Of a stretch of 12,675 nucleotides of DNA, positions 1-7,013 are shown piece after piece. A model generated the notes under the pieces. That model searched no databases and had not been told where the DNA came from. It was given only the letters and a program-made list of their open reading frames with translations. The stretch's first letter is position 1, and each line of letters starts with the position of its first letter. This DNA is from Croceibacterium_A sp039927815 (GTDB lineage Bacteria; Pseudomonadota; Alphaproteobacteria; Sphingomonadales; Sphingomonadaceae): the NCBI GenBank assembly GCA_039927815.1, contig JBDSUJ010000099.1:1-12675 (forward strand). The letters run 5' to 3'. Made by a program: the position numbers and the translations under genes.

Positions 1-117
1 GTCGCGCAAAACTTCGGGGTCGGGACGGCGCTTGGAGCGTCCGGTGCCGCGATGGTCGCGCTGCCGCTGCTCGGTTTGAAGTTTCCCATGCCTGCACCCC
101 GAATACCCTCAACTTGA
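1..117 (+). CDS. C-terminal end of a probable membrane protein (partial, 5' end outside window)
   Basis: Frame 1 is open from the window edge to a TGA at 115-117, giving 38 residues. The third codon position is almost all G or C for about the first 30 codons, which supports real coding. The peptide has a Gly/Ala/Leu-rich hydrophobic stretch (about residues 8-27) and then a short tail with Pro and Lys, like the last transmembrane helix of a polytopic transporter. An MFS protein is the best guess given the other transporters here, but the fragment is too short to assign. The gene runs towards TonB receptor 1 and may share the hairpin at 189-214. I am fairly sure it is coding and unsure of the family. 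Confidence 0.5.
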   Translation, partial: VAQNFGVGTALGASGAAMVALPLLGLKFPMPAPRIPST

Positions 118-188
118 GGCGCATGTAGAGCCGGCGGGAGGTGGCCTTTTGCCTCGCTCCAATGGCTCGGCAGAACAATAGCAGCCCA

Positions 189-214
189 AGCGGGCGGACA
201 CGTGCCCGCCCGCT
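189..214 (-). terminator. GC-rich hairpin, probable terminator at the end of the receptor 1 operon
   Basis: A perfect 9-bp inverted repeat, AGCGGGCGG and CCGCCCGCT, is separated by 8 bases. It lies 8 bases beyond the stop codon of the minus-strand TonB receptor. Neither side has a good T tract, so it may be a weak or bidirectional terminator. It sits between two convergent genes, where such a site is expected. Confidence 0.55.
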
Positions 215-221
215 CCGGGTC

Positions 222-2639
222 TCAGAATTTCTTCTTCACGGTAACGGCCCACTCTCGCGGCCGCGCCGGTTGCGCGTTCGCGCCGGCCGGTCCCGAAATC
301 TCGGTGGTCGTAAGATAGTAGTATTTGTCGAACAGGTTGGTCACTTCGAGGGCCGCTTCGATATCCTCGTGGGCGTTTCGCCAAGTCAGGCGGGCATTGG
401 CGATCGTGTACGGGGCGATACGCGTCCGGTTCATGTTGATGGCAGTGCCCCAGATCGTGGACTGGTAGCTCACATCTAACCGCGGCGTGAACGAACCAGC
501 GGTTCCAGCGTCAACTTCGTACTGAGCCCCCACGCTCCACTTCCACTTGGGCGTATAAGGGGGAACCATGCCGAACTGGACACCGCGCGGATTGGTGGGC
601 CCGCCAGCTGCCGGTTGAATCGTGAGGTACTTGAAGTCGGTATAGCTCGCCGCCGCGTCCACCAGCAGGCCGGCGACGAGGCGTATGGATGTCTCGGCTT
701 CGAAGCCGCGGATGCTCGCGGTACCCACGTTGGCGGGAAGCCCGCACGGGAAGGTGGCGGTGGCCGGAATGCCCGGCGGGTTGAATTGCGGACAGGTGTT
801 GAGGATCAACTGGATGTCGTTGTACCGTGAGGAATACGCGGCGAGGTTCAGCCGCACCTTGCGATTAAACAGCTCGGACTTGAGACCAGCCTCCCAGGTC
901 GCCAGGGTTTCGGGGCCGAATGGCTGCACTTGCGTATAAGCGAACGGACGCGGGTTGACGCCGCCGCCTTTGAAACCGGTCGAATATTGAAGGTAGGTGT
1001 TGATCTGGTCGGTCAGCCGATACGCGAGGTTGGCACGATAGTCCCACCGGTTGCCGCGGTAAGTGCCGGTGCGTCCGTCCAGCAAGCCGTTCTGACCCGC
1101 GAGCAGGTTGCCGTTCCGGTCGCGGCGCCGATAGCTGTAATCCTTGCCTTCGGTCGTGTACCGAATGCCGCCCGTCGCGGTGAGCCGATCGGTGACGTCG
1201 AACGCCGCGTGCGCAAACGCGGCGCGCGTGAAGCTTGGCACCGGGTCGCCGGAAACGAATACCAGGGGCGCGCCGGGGGTGTAGCGCAAGTCCTGCCGGG
1301 CCGTGTAGAAGATGTCCTGGTTCATGATGAAACCGCCCAGGGTGTAATGGAGACGGTCGGCCACATCGCCATTGAGACGAAGTTCGTTGCTCCATGAATT
1401 GAACTGAAGGCGATTCGGCCCCCCCAGGCCGTGCGATAGCGGCGAGAGATCGTCTTCGTTCGAAAAAATTGAATCGTACCAGCGATAGGCGGTGATCCCG
1501 ACGAGCTGAAGCGAATCGGCAATGTTCCACTCGACCTGGCCCGAGACGCCCCAACCCTTGAAGTTCACCTGGCCATCGATGACCGAGCGTTGCAGCGCAC
1601 CGTCTGCCGGGGATTCGTAAGTCGCGAAGTTGCAGAACGGTCCGCAAAAGAAGCGGGAGTCAAATGCGATGGGAGTGGGAAAGGGATTGATGTCGCCAGT
1701 GCCGGTATAATTGGCATCGGTCAGGATCGCGCCGGCGATCTCGTGCTTCTCGCGGGTAAAATCGGCGATGACGTTAAATTCGAGATCGGAGCTGGGCTGA
1801 TAGCGCAGCTGTCCTCGCACGGCGCGAAAGCCGACTTCGCCTTGCCTCGAAAGCAGGCAGTTGGGCGCATCCCGCAGCGCTGGAATGCCCTGGCCGGGGT
1901 GGACGCAGCCGTAATCGAGCCGGTCGACATAACCGTCCTGATTGCGGCTCACACCCGCGAGACGCAGGGCAAGGGTGTCCGCCAGGCCGATGTCGATCGC
2001 CCCGCGCAAATCGACGCGATTGCGGCTGCCGTACGTGATCGAGCCGAAACCCGAACCGTCACCTTTGGGCCGCTTCGAATACAGCTTGATCGAGCCGCCG
2101 ATCGAGTTTTTGCCCGAGAGCGTGCCCTGTGGACCGCGTGAAATCTCGACGCGGTCGACATCGAGCAGGTCGAGGATGGAGCCCGTCAGGGTGGAATAAT
2201 AAACGTCGTCTACATAAAGGCCGACACCCGGCTCGAGCGCGGGATGAAAGTCGAACTGACCAACGCCGCGAATATTCGCCGCGAGCGACGGCCCGAAGAA
2301 CGCCGAGTTCGGCTTGAGGGTAACGGACGGTGCCTGCGCGGCGACTTCGGCGATCGTATTCTGGCTACGCGCTTCCATCATCGCGCCGGACACGGCGGTG
2401 ATCGCAAGCGGGGTCTGCTGCAGGTTCTGCTCGCGAAACTGCGCTGTCACCACGATTTCCTCGACCTTGTCGGAGGATGCCGCGACCTCGGGCGAGGCGG
2501 GCGCCTGACCCTCGGTCTGGGTACTAGCCGGCGTGCTCTGGGGCTGCGCCTGTGCTTCCGCGGGAGCGGCGCCCGCGAGCGCGGCCGTCGCCAGCGCGAA
2601 CGCGCTCGCCATCGTCAGAAGGTTGGCCGATGATCTCAT
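222..2639 (-). CDS. TonB-dependent outer-membrane receptor 1
   Basis: This 805-residue protein is an energised outer-membrane importer, with a plug followed by a 22-strand beta-barrel. It has a signal peptide (basic start, hydrophobic residues about 7-24, likely cleavage after AEA at residue 29), then a Pro/Gln/Thr-rich linker, a TonB-box-like EIVVTA at 61-66 and a plug domain with RGVGQFDF and VDDVYYS motifs. The barrel ends in the usual aromatic residue (VKKKF). Paired cysteines in predicted loops suggest extracellular disulfides. The start has a good ribosome site, AAGGAG, 7 bases upstream. The gene is last in an operon, 42 bases after the decarboxylase gene. In sphingomonads such receptors import lignin-derived aromatics, siderophores or sugars. 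The company of an aromatic-acid symporter and a decarboxylase favours an aromatic acid, but that is inference. The receptor family is certain and the ligand is unknown. Confidence 0.95.
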   Translation of the reverse strand: MRSSANLLTMASAFALATAALAGAAPAEAQAQPQSTPASTQTEGQAPASPEVAASSDKVEEIVVTAQFREQNLQQTPLAITAVSGAMMEARSQNTIAEVAAQAPSVTLKPNSAFFGPSLAANIRGVGQFDFHPALEPGVGLYVDDVYYSTLTGSILDLLDVDRVEISRGPQGTLSGKNSIGGSIKLYSKRPKGDGSGFGSITYGSRNRVDLRGAIDIGLADTLALRLAGVSRNQDGYVDRLDYGCVHPGQGIPALRDAPNCLLSRQGEVGFRAVRGQLRYQPSSDLEFNVIADFTREKHEIAGAILTDANYTGTGDINPFPTPIAFDSRFFCGPFCNFATYESPADGALQRSVIDGQVNFKGWGVSGQVEWNIADSLQLVGITAYRWYDSIFSNEDDLSPLSHGLGGPNRLQFNSWSNELRLNGDVADRLHYTLGGFIMNQDIFYTARQDLRYTPGAPLVFVSGDPVPSFTRAAFAHAAFDVTDRLTATGGIRYTTEGKDYSYRRRDRNGNLLAGQNGLLDGRTGTYRGNRWDYRANLAYRLTDQINTYLQYSTGFKGGGVNPRPFAYTQVQPFGPETLATWEAGLKSELFNRKVRLNLAAYSSRYNDIQLILNTCPQFNPPGIPATATFPCGLPANVGTASIRGFEAETSIRLVAGLLVDAAASYTDFKYLTIQPAAGGPTNPRGVQFGMVPPYTPKWKWSVGAQYEVDAGTAGSFTPRLDVSYQSTIWGTAINMNRTRIAPYTIANARLTWRNAHEDIEAALEVTNLFDKYYYLTTTEISGPAGANAQPARPREWAVTVKKKF

Positions 2640-2681
2640 TTTCCCTCTCCTTAAATTTATACGGTTTGCCGGTCGGCCCGC

Positions 2682-3716
2682 TCAGGCCTCTGGCGCAATG
2701 TGGAAGATGCGTTCGGCATTCTCGTGGCACAGCTTGCGCCGCTCTTCCTCGGTGCAGTCGAATCCCTCGATGAACCGCACCGCCGGCTCGGTCGGCTGGT
2801 ACGGATAGTCGATGGCCCACATCACGCTGTCGATGCCGAGCTTGTCGATCGAGTAGCGTAGCGCCAGGGGGTCCTCGACGCCGCTGGTGGTGATGTAGAA
2901 GTTGTCCTGGAAATACTCGGCCATGGAGCGCTTGGTCTTCTTCGCGCGCCCCGCCGTCTGAGCGCGCGTGTTCATGAAATTCACCCGCCACAGCCAGAAC
3001 GGCACCGCTTCGCCCATATGGCCGATGCACACTTTCAGGTTGGGGAAGGCATCGAACACGCCGCCCGCCATCATGCGCACCGCATGCGTGCCCACTTCCA
3101 TCCCGTAGCCCCACATGGCGCTGTCCATGCCATAGTCCTGCAGCGGCCCCTTGAACCCATAGGAAGCGGCGCGCGGGTGGATGTAGAGACAGCGGTCGAG
3201 CGCCTCGGCAGCCTCCAGGATCGGCCAGAACTTCGGGTCGTCGAGATATTCGTCGTAAGTGTGGCTGTTGATCATGAACCCGTTGAGGCCGAGCTCGGTG
3301 ATCGCGCGCTCCATCTCTTTGGCGGCGCGCTTCGGGCTGTGCGGGGCAAAGCTGGCGAGGCCGGCAAAGCGCGTCGGGTACTTGCGGATGAGTTCGGCCA
3401 GGCGGTCATTGGCGAGCACGGCCAGTTCGTGCGCGGTATCGGCATCGAACATCTGCACTCCGGGCGCGGTAAGAGCGAGCAAGTGCATGTCCACGCCGTG
3501 CTCGTCCATCTGCTGGAGCCGGGTCTCCTCGGCATCGAGCAGGCCGCCCAGGAACGGGAACGCGTCATACCCCGGCTCCCCCGGCGCGACATTGTAGATG
3601 CCGCCCACCAGCAGCTTGTCGAGGCTCTGCGAAGGCCCTTGTGCCACCTTCTTCAGCTCGGCGGCGACCTCGGGAATTGTCCACGCTTCCTCGGTGGCGA
3701 TGAGTCTGACCGACAT
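2682..3716 (-). CDS. Amidohydrolase-family (LigW/2,3-dihydroxybenzoate-type) aromatic acid decarboxylase
   Basis: This 344-residue cytoplasmic TIM-barrel protein is of the Amidohydro_2 family, which includes 5-carboxyvanillate decarboxylase (LigW), gamma-resorcylate decarboxylase and 2,3-dihydroxybenzoate decarboxylase. These remove a ring carboxylate non-oxidatively, using a divalent metal. Visible metal-site motifs are ATEEAW (E9), YIHPR (H180), GHMGE (H233) and AIDYPY (D303). Position 11 is Ala where gamma-resorcylate decarboxylase has a second ligand His; LigW, as I recall it, also has Ala there. The start is taken at 3716 because AGGAAGG lies just upstream and family similarity begins with MSVRLIATEE. 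An ATG 48 bases further up would overlap the transporter gene. The stop of the MFS gene lies inside this ribosome site, so the two are probably translationally coupled. The family is sure; the exact substrate is not. A hydrolase or hydratase role is a less likely alternative. Confidence 0.88.
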   Translation of the reverse strand: MSVRLIATEEAWTIPEVAAELKKVAQGPSQSLDKLLVGGIYNVAPGEPGYDAFPFLGGLLDAEETRLQQMDEHGVDMHLLALTAPGVQMFDADTAHELAVLANDRLAELIRKYPTRFAGLASFAPHSPKRAAKEMERAITELGLNGFMINSHTYDEYLDDPKFWPILEAAEALDRCLYIHPRAASYGFKGPLQDYGMDSAMWGYGMEVGTHAVRMMAGGVFDAFPNLKVCIGHMGEAVPFWLWRVNFMNTRAQTAGRAKKTKRSMAEYFQDNFYITTSGVEDPLALRYSIDKLGIDSVMWAIDYPYQPTEPAVRFIEGFDCTEEERRKLCHENAERIFHIAPEA

Positions 3717-3730
3717 GCGGTTGATCCTTC

Positions 3731-4921
3731 CTAGTAAGTTTTGAAAGAGTGGCGCGAGAGCCACAGCGCCAGCAGGGCAGCCACGGCCATCGGCAAAACG
3801 GGAATCAGGAAAAACTGGTTGGGTGCCAGCACGCCGGCGCTAGCCGCCGCCGCACCCACAAGCGGTCCAATGATCGACCCTACCCGCCCGACGCCCAGGG
3901 CCCAGCCCAGGCCAGCGCTGCGCATCGCTTCTGGATAGCTGCTCCCCGCGGCCCCGTTGATGGCATTCTGGGTGCCGGTGACCGTGAACCCGGCAGCGAC
4001 GATGAGGGCGGCCAGGCCCAGCGTGGGCCAGGCGACAGCGCCATTGAGGCCGAGGACGACCGCGGCGCCAAGCGCAAACAGGCCAGCCGTCTTCCACCGG
4101 TTCCACGCCAGCAGGAAGCTCGCGGCGATCCCGCCCAGCGTACCACCGGTGTGGTAGGCGGTGGTCAGCCAGGCAGACTGTTCCATGGTGAAGTCCGCCG
4201 CCCGGGTGACTAGCGGAATCCACGCGTTGAGCAGGTACCCGCTCATCAGGCACAGCCCGAATATGCCCCAGATCGCCAGGGTCTGTGTGCGCAGCGGCGG
4301 CGCGAGCAGTGCGCCGACACCCGTGCGCCCGCTAACGGCGTCGGTGTCGCTCGGTTGGGGCAAACCCGGGGGCAGCGTGAAACGTACGACGGCGGCGATG
4401 ACGAGCGGCAATATGCCGCCGACGACAAACATGACCTGCCAGCCATGCGTCGGCATCAACCGCGCCGCGACTATGCCGGCCACCACGCCCCCGAAAGTGA
4501 TGCCGATCCCAACCAGCCCGGTCGCCGTCGCGCGGTACCGAGCGCCGGCAATTTGGCCGGCCAGCGCCAGCGCATTGGGCAACATGCCCCCGAGCCCAAT
4601 GCCCACCAGAAAACGAGCCACCGTGAGCTGCCAGATGGTTTGCGCAAAGACGGTAACGAGCGAGATCACGCCATAGGCAAGGCAGGAGCCGACAATGACC
4701 CGGCGGCGCCCGAACCGGTCGCCCAGGGGGCCGATCAGGATCGCACCGACGAGTACCCCGGCGAGCGAGGCGCTGAGCACGGGACCCAATTGCGCCGGCG
4801 TGACCTTGAACGCGACGACGAGGGCCGGGCCGGCGAGGTTAGCCGCCTGGAGGTCAAACCCCTCCACGATCAGGGCCAGCACGATGATGGCGATGCCCAC
4901 GATCATCGATGTGCGCTGCAT
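3731..4921 (-). CDS. MFS transporter, aromatic acid:H+ symporter (AAHS)-like
   Basis: This 396-residue inner-membrane transporter has about 12 hydrophobic helices. Helix 1 carries EGFD (E20, D23), matching the DGFD motif that AAHS proteins such as PcaK need for proton-coupled aromatic acid uptake, with a conservative Asp-to-Glu change. The loop after helix 2 has the MFS signature GPLGDRFGRRR (D68, R72-R74). An in-frame ATG at 4981 is rejected as the start: it lies upstream of the predicted -10 box and has no ribosome site. The ATG at 4921 has a G-rich AAGGGGGG about 8 bases upstream. It is the first gene of the operon with the decarboxylase (14-base gap) and TonB receptor 1, so it probably moves the receptor's ligand from periplasm to cytoplasm. 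The MFS family is certain, AAHS is likely, and the substrate is inferred only as an aromatic carboxylate. Confidence 0.88.
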   Translation of the reverse strand: MQRTSMIVGIAIIVLALIVEGFDLQAANLAGPALVVAFKVTPAQLGPVLSASLAGVLVGAILIGPLGDRFGRRRVIVGSCLAYGVISLVTVFAQTIWQLTVARFLVGIGLGGMLPNALALAGQIAGARYRATATGLVGIGITFGGVVAGIVAARLMPTHGWQVMFVVGGILPLVIAAVVRFTLPPGLPQPSDTDAVSGRTGVGALLAPPLRTQTLAIWGIFGLCLMSGYLLNAWIPLVTRAADFTMEQSAWLTTAYHTGGTLGGIAASFLLAWNRWKTAGLFALGAAVVLGLNGAVAWPTLGLAALIVAAGFTVTGTQNAINGAAGSSYPEAMRSAGLGWALGVGRVGSIIGPLVGAAAASAGVLAPNQFFLIPVLPMAVAALLALWLSRHSFKTY

Positions 4922-4962
4922 TCCCCACCCCCCTTTTCGCCGTCTGCCGCGGCCGAAGAAGC

Positions 4963-4984
4963 ATATTGAACAGCGGTTCATTAT
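4963..4984. promoter_or_regulatory. Imperfect 22-bp palindrome, candidate operator for the TetR regulator
   Basis: TGAAC and GTTCA arms flank a 4-base centre (4967-4980). Outside one mismatched pair, three more complementary pairs (ATA and TAT) extend the symmetry to 22 bp. The palindrome covers the predicted -10 box of the transport operon, where a repressor would block initiation. The divergent tetR gene starts 72 bases away, and TetR regulators commonly bind such palindromes in their own divergent promoter region. Binding is inferred. Confidence 0.5.
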
Positions 4985-4992
4985 TTTGTCAA
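4965..4992 (-). promoter_or_regulatory. Sigma-70-type promoter of the MFS-decarboxylase-receptor operon
   Basis: Read on the minus strand, a consensus -35 box TTGACA (4992 down to 4987) is followed by a 16-base spacer and TTCAAT (4970 down to 4965, four of six matches to TATAAT). Transcription would begin near 4958 and leave a leader of about 37 bases before the ATG at 4921. This agrees with the start chosen for the transporter. Confidence 0.55.
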
Positions 4993-5017
4993 CGGGTTCC
5001 GTCGCGGTTGACGCGAC
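4988..5017. repeat. Overlapping inverted repeats between the divergent promoters
   Basis: Two inverted repeats share this stretch. GTCAAC (4988-4993) pairs with GTTGAC (5007-5012), and GTCGCG (5001-5006) pairs with CGCGAC (5012-5017). They overlap the -35 boxes of both divergent promoters and could be a second regulator site. Arms this short can occur by chance in GC-rich DNA. Confidence 0.3.
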
Positions 5018-5037
5018 CCGCTGCGTTTGACCATATT
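5008..5037 (+). promoter_or_regulatory. Possible promoter of the tetR gene
   Basis: TTGACG (5008-5013) and CATATT (5032-5037) are separated by 18 bases, and the latter matches TATAAT at four of six positions. It precedes the chosen ATG at 5057 by 19 bases. Its -35 box lies inside the inverted repeats at 4988-5017, which would permit autoregulation. Confidence 0.35.
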
Positions 5038-5056
5038 TGTTTTGAAAAGGGGCATT

Positions 5057-5722
5057 ATGGCGTCAGCGACTAACCACCGGCGGGGCCGTCCCAGCATCCG
5101 CGACGAAGCCGCGGAACGGATGATCGCGGTCGGGCGTGAACGACTCGGCCATCGCGATATTGATCAGCTGTCGGTAAAGGAGATCGCGGAAGCGTCGGGC
5201 TCCTCGATCGGAAGTTTCTACAACTGCTTTGGTGACAAGGACCAATACTTTGTCTGCCTGATCGACGACATGGTCCTGCGCCGCCGGGAGGCTTCCCAAG
5301 GCAACTTTTCCGAACCCTTTGAAAGCTTGCCCCGGGCGCTCGCGACCGGCGCCATCGCGAACTTCCGCGAGCACCAGGGCATGATCCGCAGCGCCCTGCG
5401 CAAGCATCTGCTGGGTGTCCCTGTGTGGGAGCCGATCACCGTGATGAGCAGCAGCTTCGTCGACGAATATTGCCGCCGATGCAGCCTGCACATCGGTCGC
5501 CCGCTGACCACGAGCGAAGGGCGCCGCGTGGCGTTTGCCTTTGTGTGGCTCTACGGAATGCTTATGCAGCAGGTCATGCGCATCAACAATATCCACGGCT
5601 ACGATCTGTTCGGCCAGGATTTCATCGAAGACACCGTTCGCAGCTTCGTCAGCCTGCTAAGCGACGCGATTGTCGCTCCGGAACGTGACGTCGGACAAGC
5701 AACCACAAGGATGGGCGGATGA
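5057..5722 (+). CDS. TetR/AcrR-family transcriptional regulator
   Basis: This 221-residue DNA-binding protein has a basic N-terminus (RRGRPSIRDEAAERM) leading into the TetR helix-turn-helix (about residues 39-58, LSVKEIAEASGSSIGSFYNC then FGDKDQYF). The remaining ~150 residues form the usual helical ligand and dimer domain, which gives no clue to the ligand. The ATG at 5057 is preferred to an in-frame TTG at 5027 because AAGGGG lies about 6 bases upstream and TetR similarity begins soon after. It is divergent from the transporter-decarboxylase-receptor operon, so it most likely represses that operon until the substrate or a catabolite binds. The operator candidates are at 4963-4984 and 4988-5017. 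Its stop overlaps the next start (ATGA). Confidence 0.92.
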   Translation: MASATNHRRGRPSIRDEAAERMIAVGRERLGHRDIDQLSVKEIAEASGSSIGSFYNCFGDKDQYFVCLIDDMVLRRREASQGNFSEPFESLPRALATGAIANFREHQGMIRSALRKHLLGVPVWEPITVMSSSFVDEYCRRCSLHIGRPLTTSEGRRVAFAFVWLYGMLMQQVMRINNIHGYDLFGQDFIEDTVRSFVSLLSDAIVAPERDVGQATTRMGG

Positions 5723-6156
5723 GTGGTATCGGCTTGGGCCAAGCCTTGCCCGGTGGGTGCCTGTGCGGTGCGATCCGCTACCAACTGCGCGGCCCGACGC
5801 TGTTTGTCTCGCAATGCTGTTGCAAGGATTGCCAGAAAGCAACGGGGACCGGCCACACCACAATCATCGGCATACACCGCAGTCAGCTGGAGCTTGAGGG
5901 CACGCCCGCGACTTACACGAACGTCGGCGCGACCGGCGGCAGCGTCACGCGGCACTTCTGCGGGAATTGCGGTGGCCGACTCTACACGTCGGGGGATCTT
6001 CCCGGCGAGGTTATCATGATCCAGGCCGGCTCGCTGGATGACCCGAACGCCATTTACCCCGAAAGCGTCATCTACCTCAAAGACGCGACAACCTGGGACC
6101 GGTTCGATCCCGAGCTGCCGACATTCCCGGGAATGCAGCGGCGGCAGTTGCCCTGA
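5719..6156 (+). CDS. GFA/CENP-V family zinc-binding protein
   Basis: This 145-residue protein is of the family named for glutathione-dependent formaldehyde-activating enzyme (Gfa) and also found in CENP-V. Zinc ligands are visible in the family order: GGCLCG (C14, C16), QCCCKDC (C33, C35, C38) and FCGNCGG (C81, C84). C34 stands where most members have His in CHxxC. The family is proposed to speed formaldehyde addition to glutathione, but that role has been disputed for the founding member and many relatives are uncharacterised. The start overlaps the tetR stop as ATGA, with AAGGA about 7 bases upstream, so it is co-transcribed and coupled with tetR. It might handle a reactive aldehyde from the local catabolism, for instance formaldehyde if the P450 is an O-demethylase. 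That is speculation. Confidence 0.85.
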   Translation: MSGIGLGQALPGGCLCGAIRYQLRGPTLFVSQCCCKDCQKATGTGHTTIIGIHRSQLELEGTPATYTNVGATGGSVTRHFCGNCGGRLYTSGDLPGEVIMIQAGSLDDPNAIYPESVIYLKDATTWDRFDPELPTFPGMQRRQLP

Positions 6157-6218
6157 CCAGCGGCGTGCGTCTGCGCGCTCACCGTCCTCCAGAAGCCGAT
6201 CGGTGCTCCAAGTGCGAC

Positions 6219-6236
6219 CGGAGCAATGGAGCTCCG
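6219..6236. repeat. Small hairpin between the GFA and GntR genes, possible weak terminator
   Basis: CGGAGC and GCTCCG form a 6-bp stem with a 6-base loop in the 161-base gap after the GFA gene. There is no T tract after it, so a terminator role is uncertain. Elsewhere in the gap I see only an isolated TTGACA (6284-6289) with no well-spaced -10 box. Confidence 0.25.
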
Positions 6237-6317
6237 TTGCCTGTTCAATGGACGGTCCTTTGCGAAGCAGATCGCGCACAACCTTGACAAACGCCGGCCG
6301 TCTAGAATGAAGGCGTG

Positions 6318-7013
6318 ATGGCTCCTCGATCCGCGCAACCGTCATCAACGGCGGAACCTAACGAAGCCGCGACGAGCGTGAGCGAGTTGGTCACCTGGCT
6401 GCGCGAGCGGATCCGGATCGGTCGCTATATGCCAGGGCAACGCTTGATCGAGCCGGACCTGATGCGTGAGACCGGCAATTCGCGCGGGCGGGTCAGGGAA
6501 GCGCTGCAGCGACTTCAGACCGAAGGGCTGGTGGTGATCGAGGAATTCCGCGGCGCCTCGGTGCGAACCTTCACGCCCGACGATATGCGGCAGATCTATC
6601 GCGCCCGGATGGCTCTGGAAGGTTTGGCAGCGCATGACTGCGCGGCGTTTGGGTCCGACGACGCGAAAACCATGATCCGCGACCTGCAGGAGCAAATGAA
6701 CGGCTGTGAACATACAGGTGAACACCGCCGGTTCGCCCAGCTCAACGATGCGTGGCACGATGCCATCATAGCCGCTGCCGATAACGAATATCTGCGAAAC
6801 TTCATCGTCCGGCTGAGGGTGCCGCTGTACCGCCTGCTGTTCAGTGCTTTTTACGAGCCCGAGCGAATTGATGACGCCAATGCCGGGCATCGCCAGATTA
6901 CCGATGCGATTGTGATCGGGGATGCTGAAACTGCCGAGCGGTTGATGCGCGCGCACGTCGCCGAAGCCATGGCGGTGGCCATTCGGCTTGAGGAAGAGAT
7001 GGCGTCTAGCTGA
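6318..7013 (+). CDS. GntR-family transcriptional regulator, FadR/FCD subfamily
   Basis: This 231-residue regulator has an N-terminal winged helix (about residues 20-85, with PGQRLIEPDLMRETGNSRGRVREAL and a wing ending VRTF). The C-terminal FCD effector domain is all-helical. Its expected metal and ligand residues are present: N143 (Asn in the usual Asp position), H147, H191 and H213. FCD regulators usually sense small organic acids. The ATG at 6318 is chosen over GTG at 6315 because GAAGG is 4 bases from the ATG and too close to the GTG. The last 8 bases overlap the 3' end of the P450 gene on the other strand. Its likely target is the P450/MFS divergent promoter, which carries a GTATAC palindrome typical of this subfamily. 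The family is certain, the target inferred. Confidence 0.92.
   Translation: MAPRSAQPSSTAEPNEAATSVSELVTWLRERIRIGRYMPGQRLIEPDLMRETGNSRGRVREALQRLQTEGLVVIEEFRGASVRTFTPDDMRQIYRARMALEGLAAHDCAAFGSDDAKTMIRDLQEQMNGCEHTGEHRRFAQLNDAWHDAIIAAADNEYLRNFIVRLRVPLYRLLFSAFYEPERIDDANAGHRQITDAIVIGDAETAERLMRAHVAEAMAVAIRLEEEMASS

Noticed and set aside
4355..4969. 204-residue plus-strand reading frame inside the MFS transporter
   Set aside because: It is Asp/Arg/Pro-rich with no recognisable domain and is explained as the complement of a GC-rich gene.
6284..6308. TTGACA and TAGAAT as a promoter for the GntR gene
   Set aside because: The spacer is only 13 bases, too short for a sigma-70 promoter, and it would leave almost no leader.
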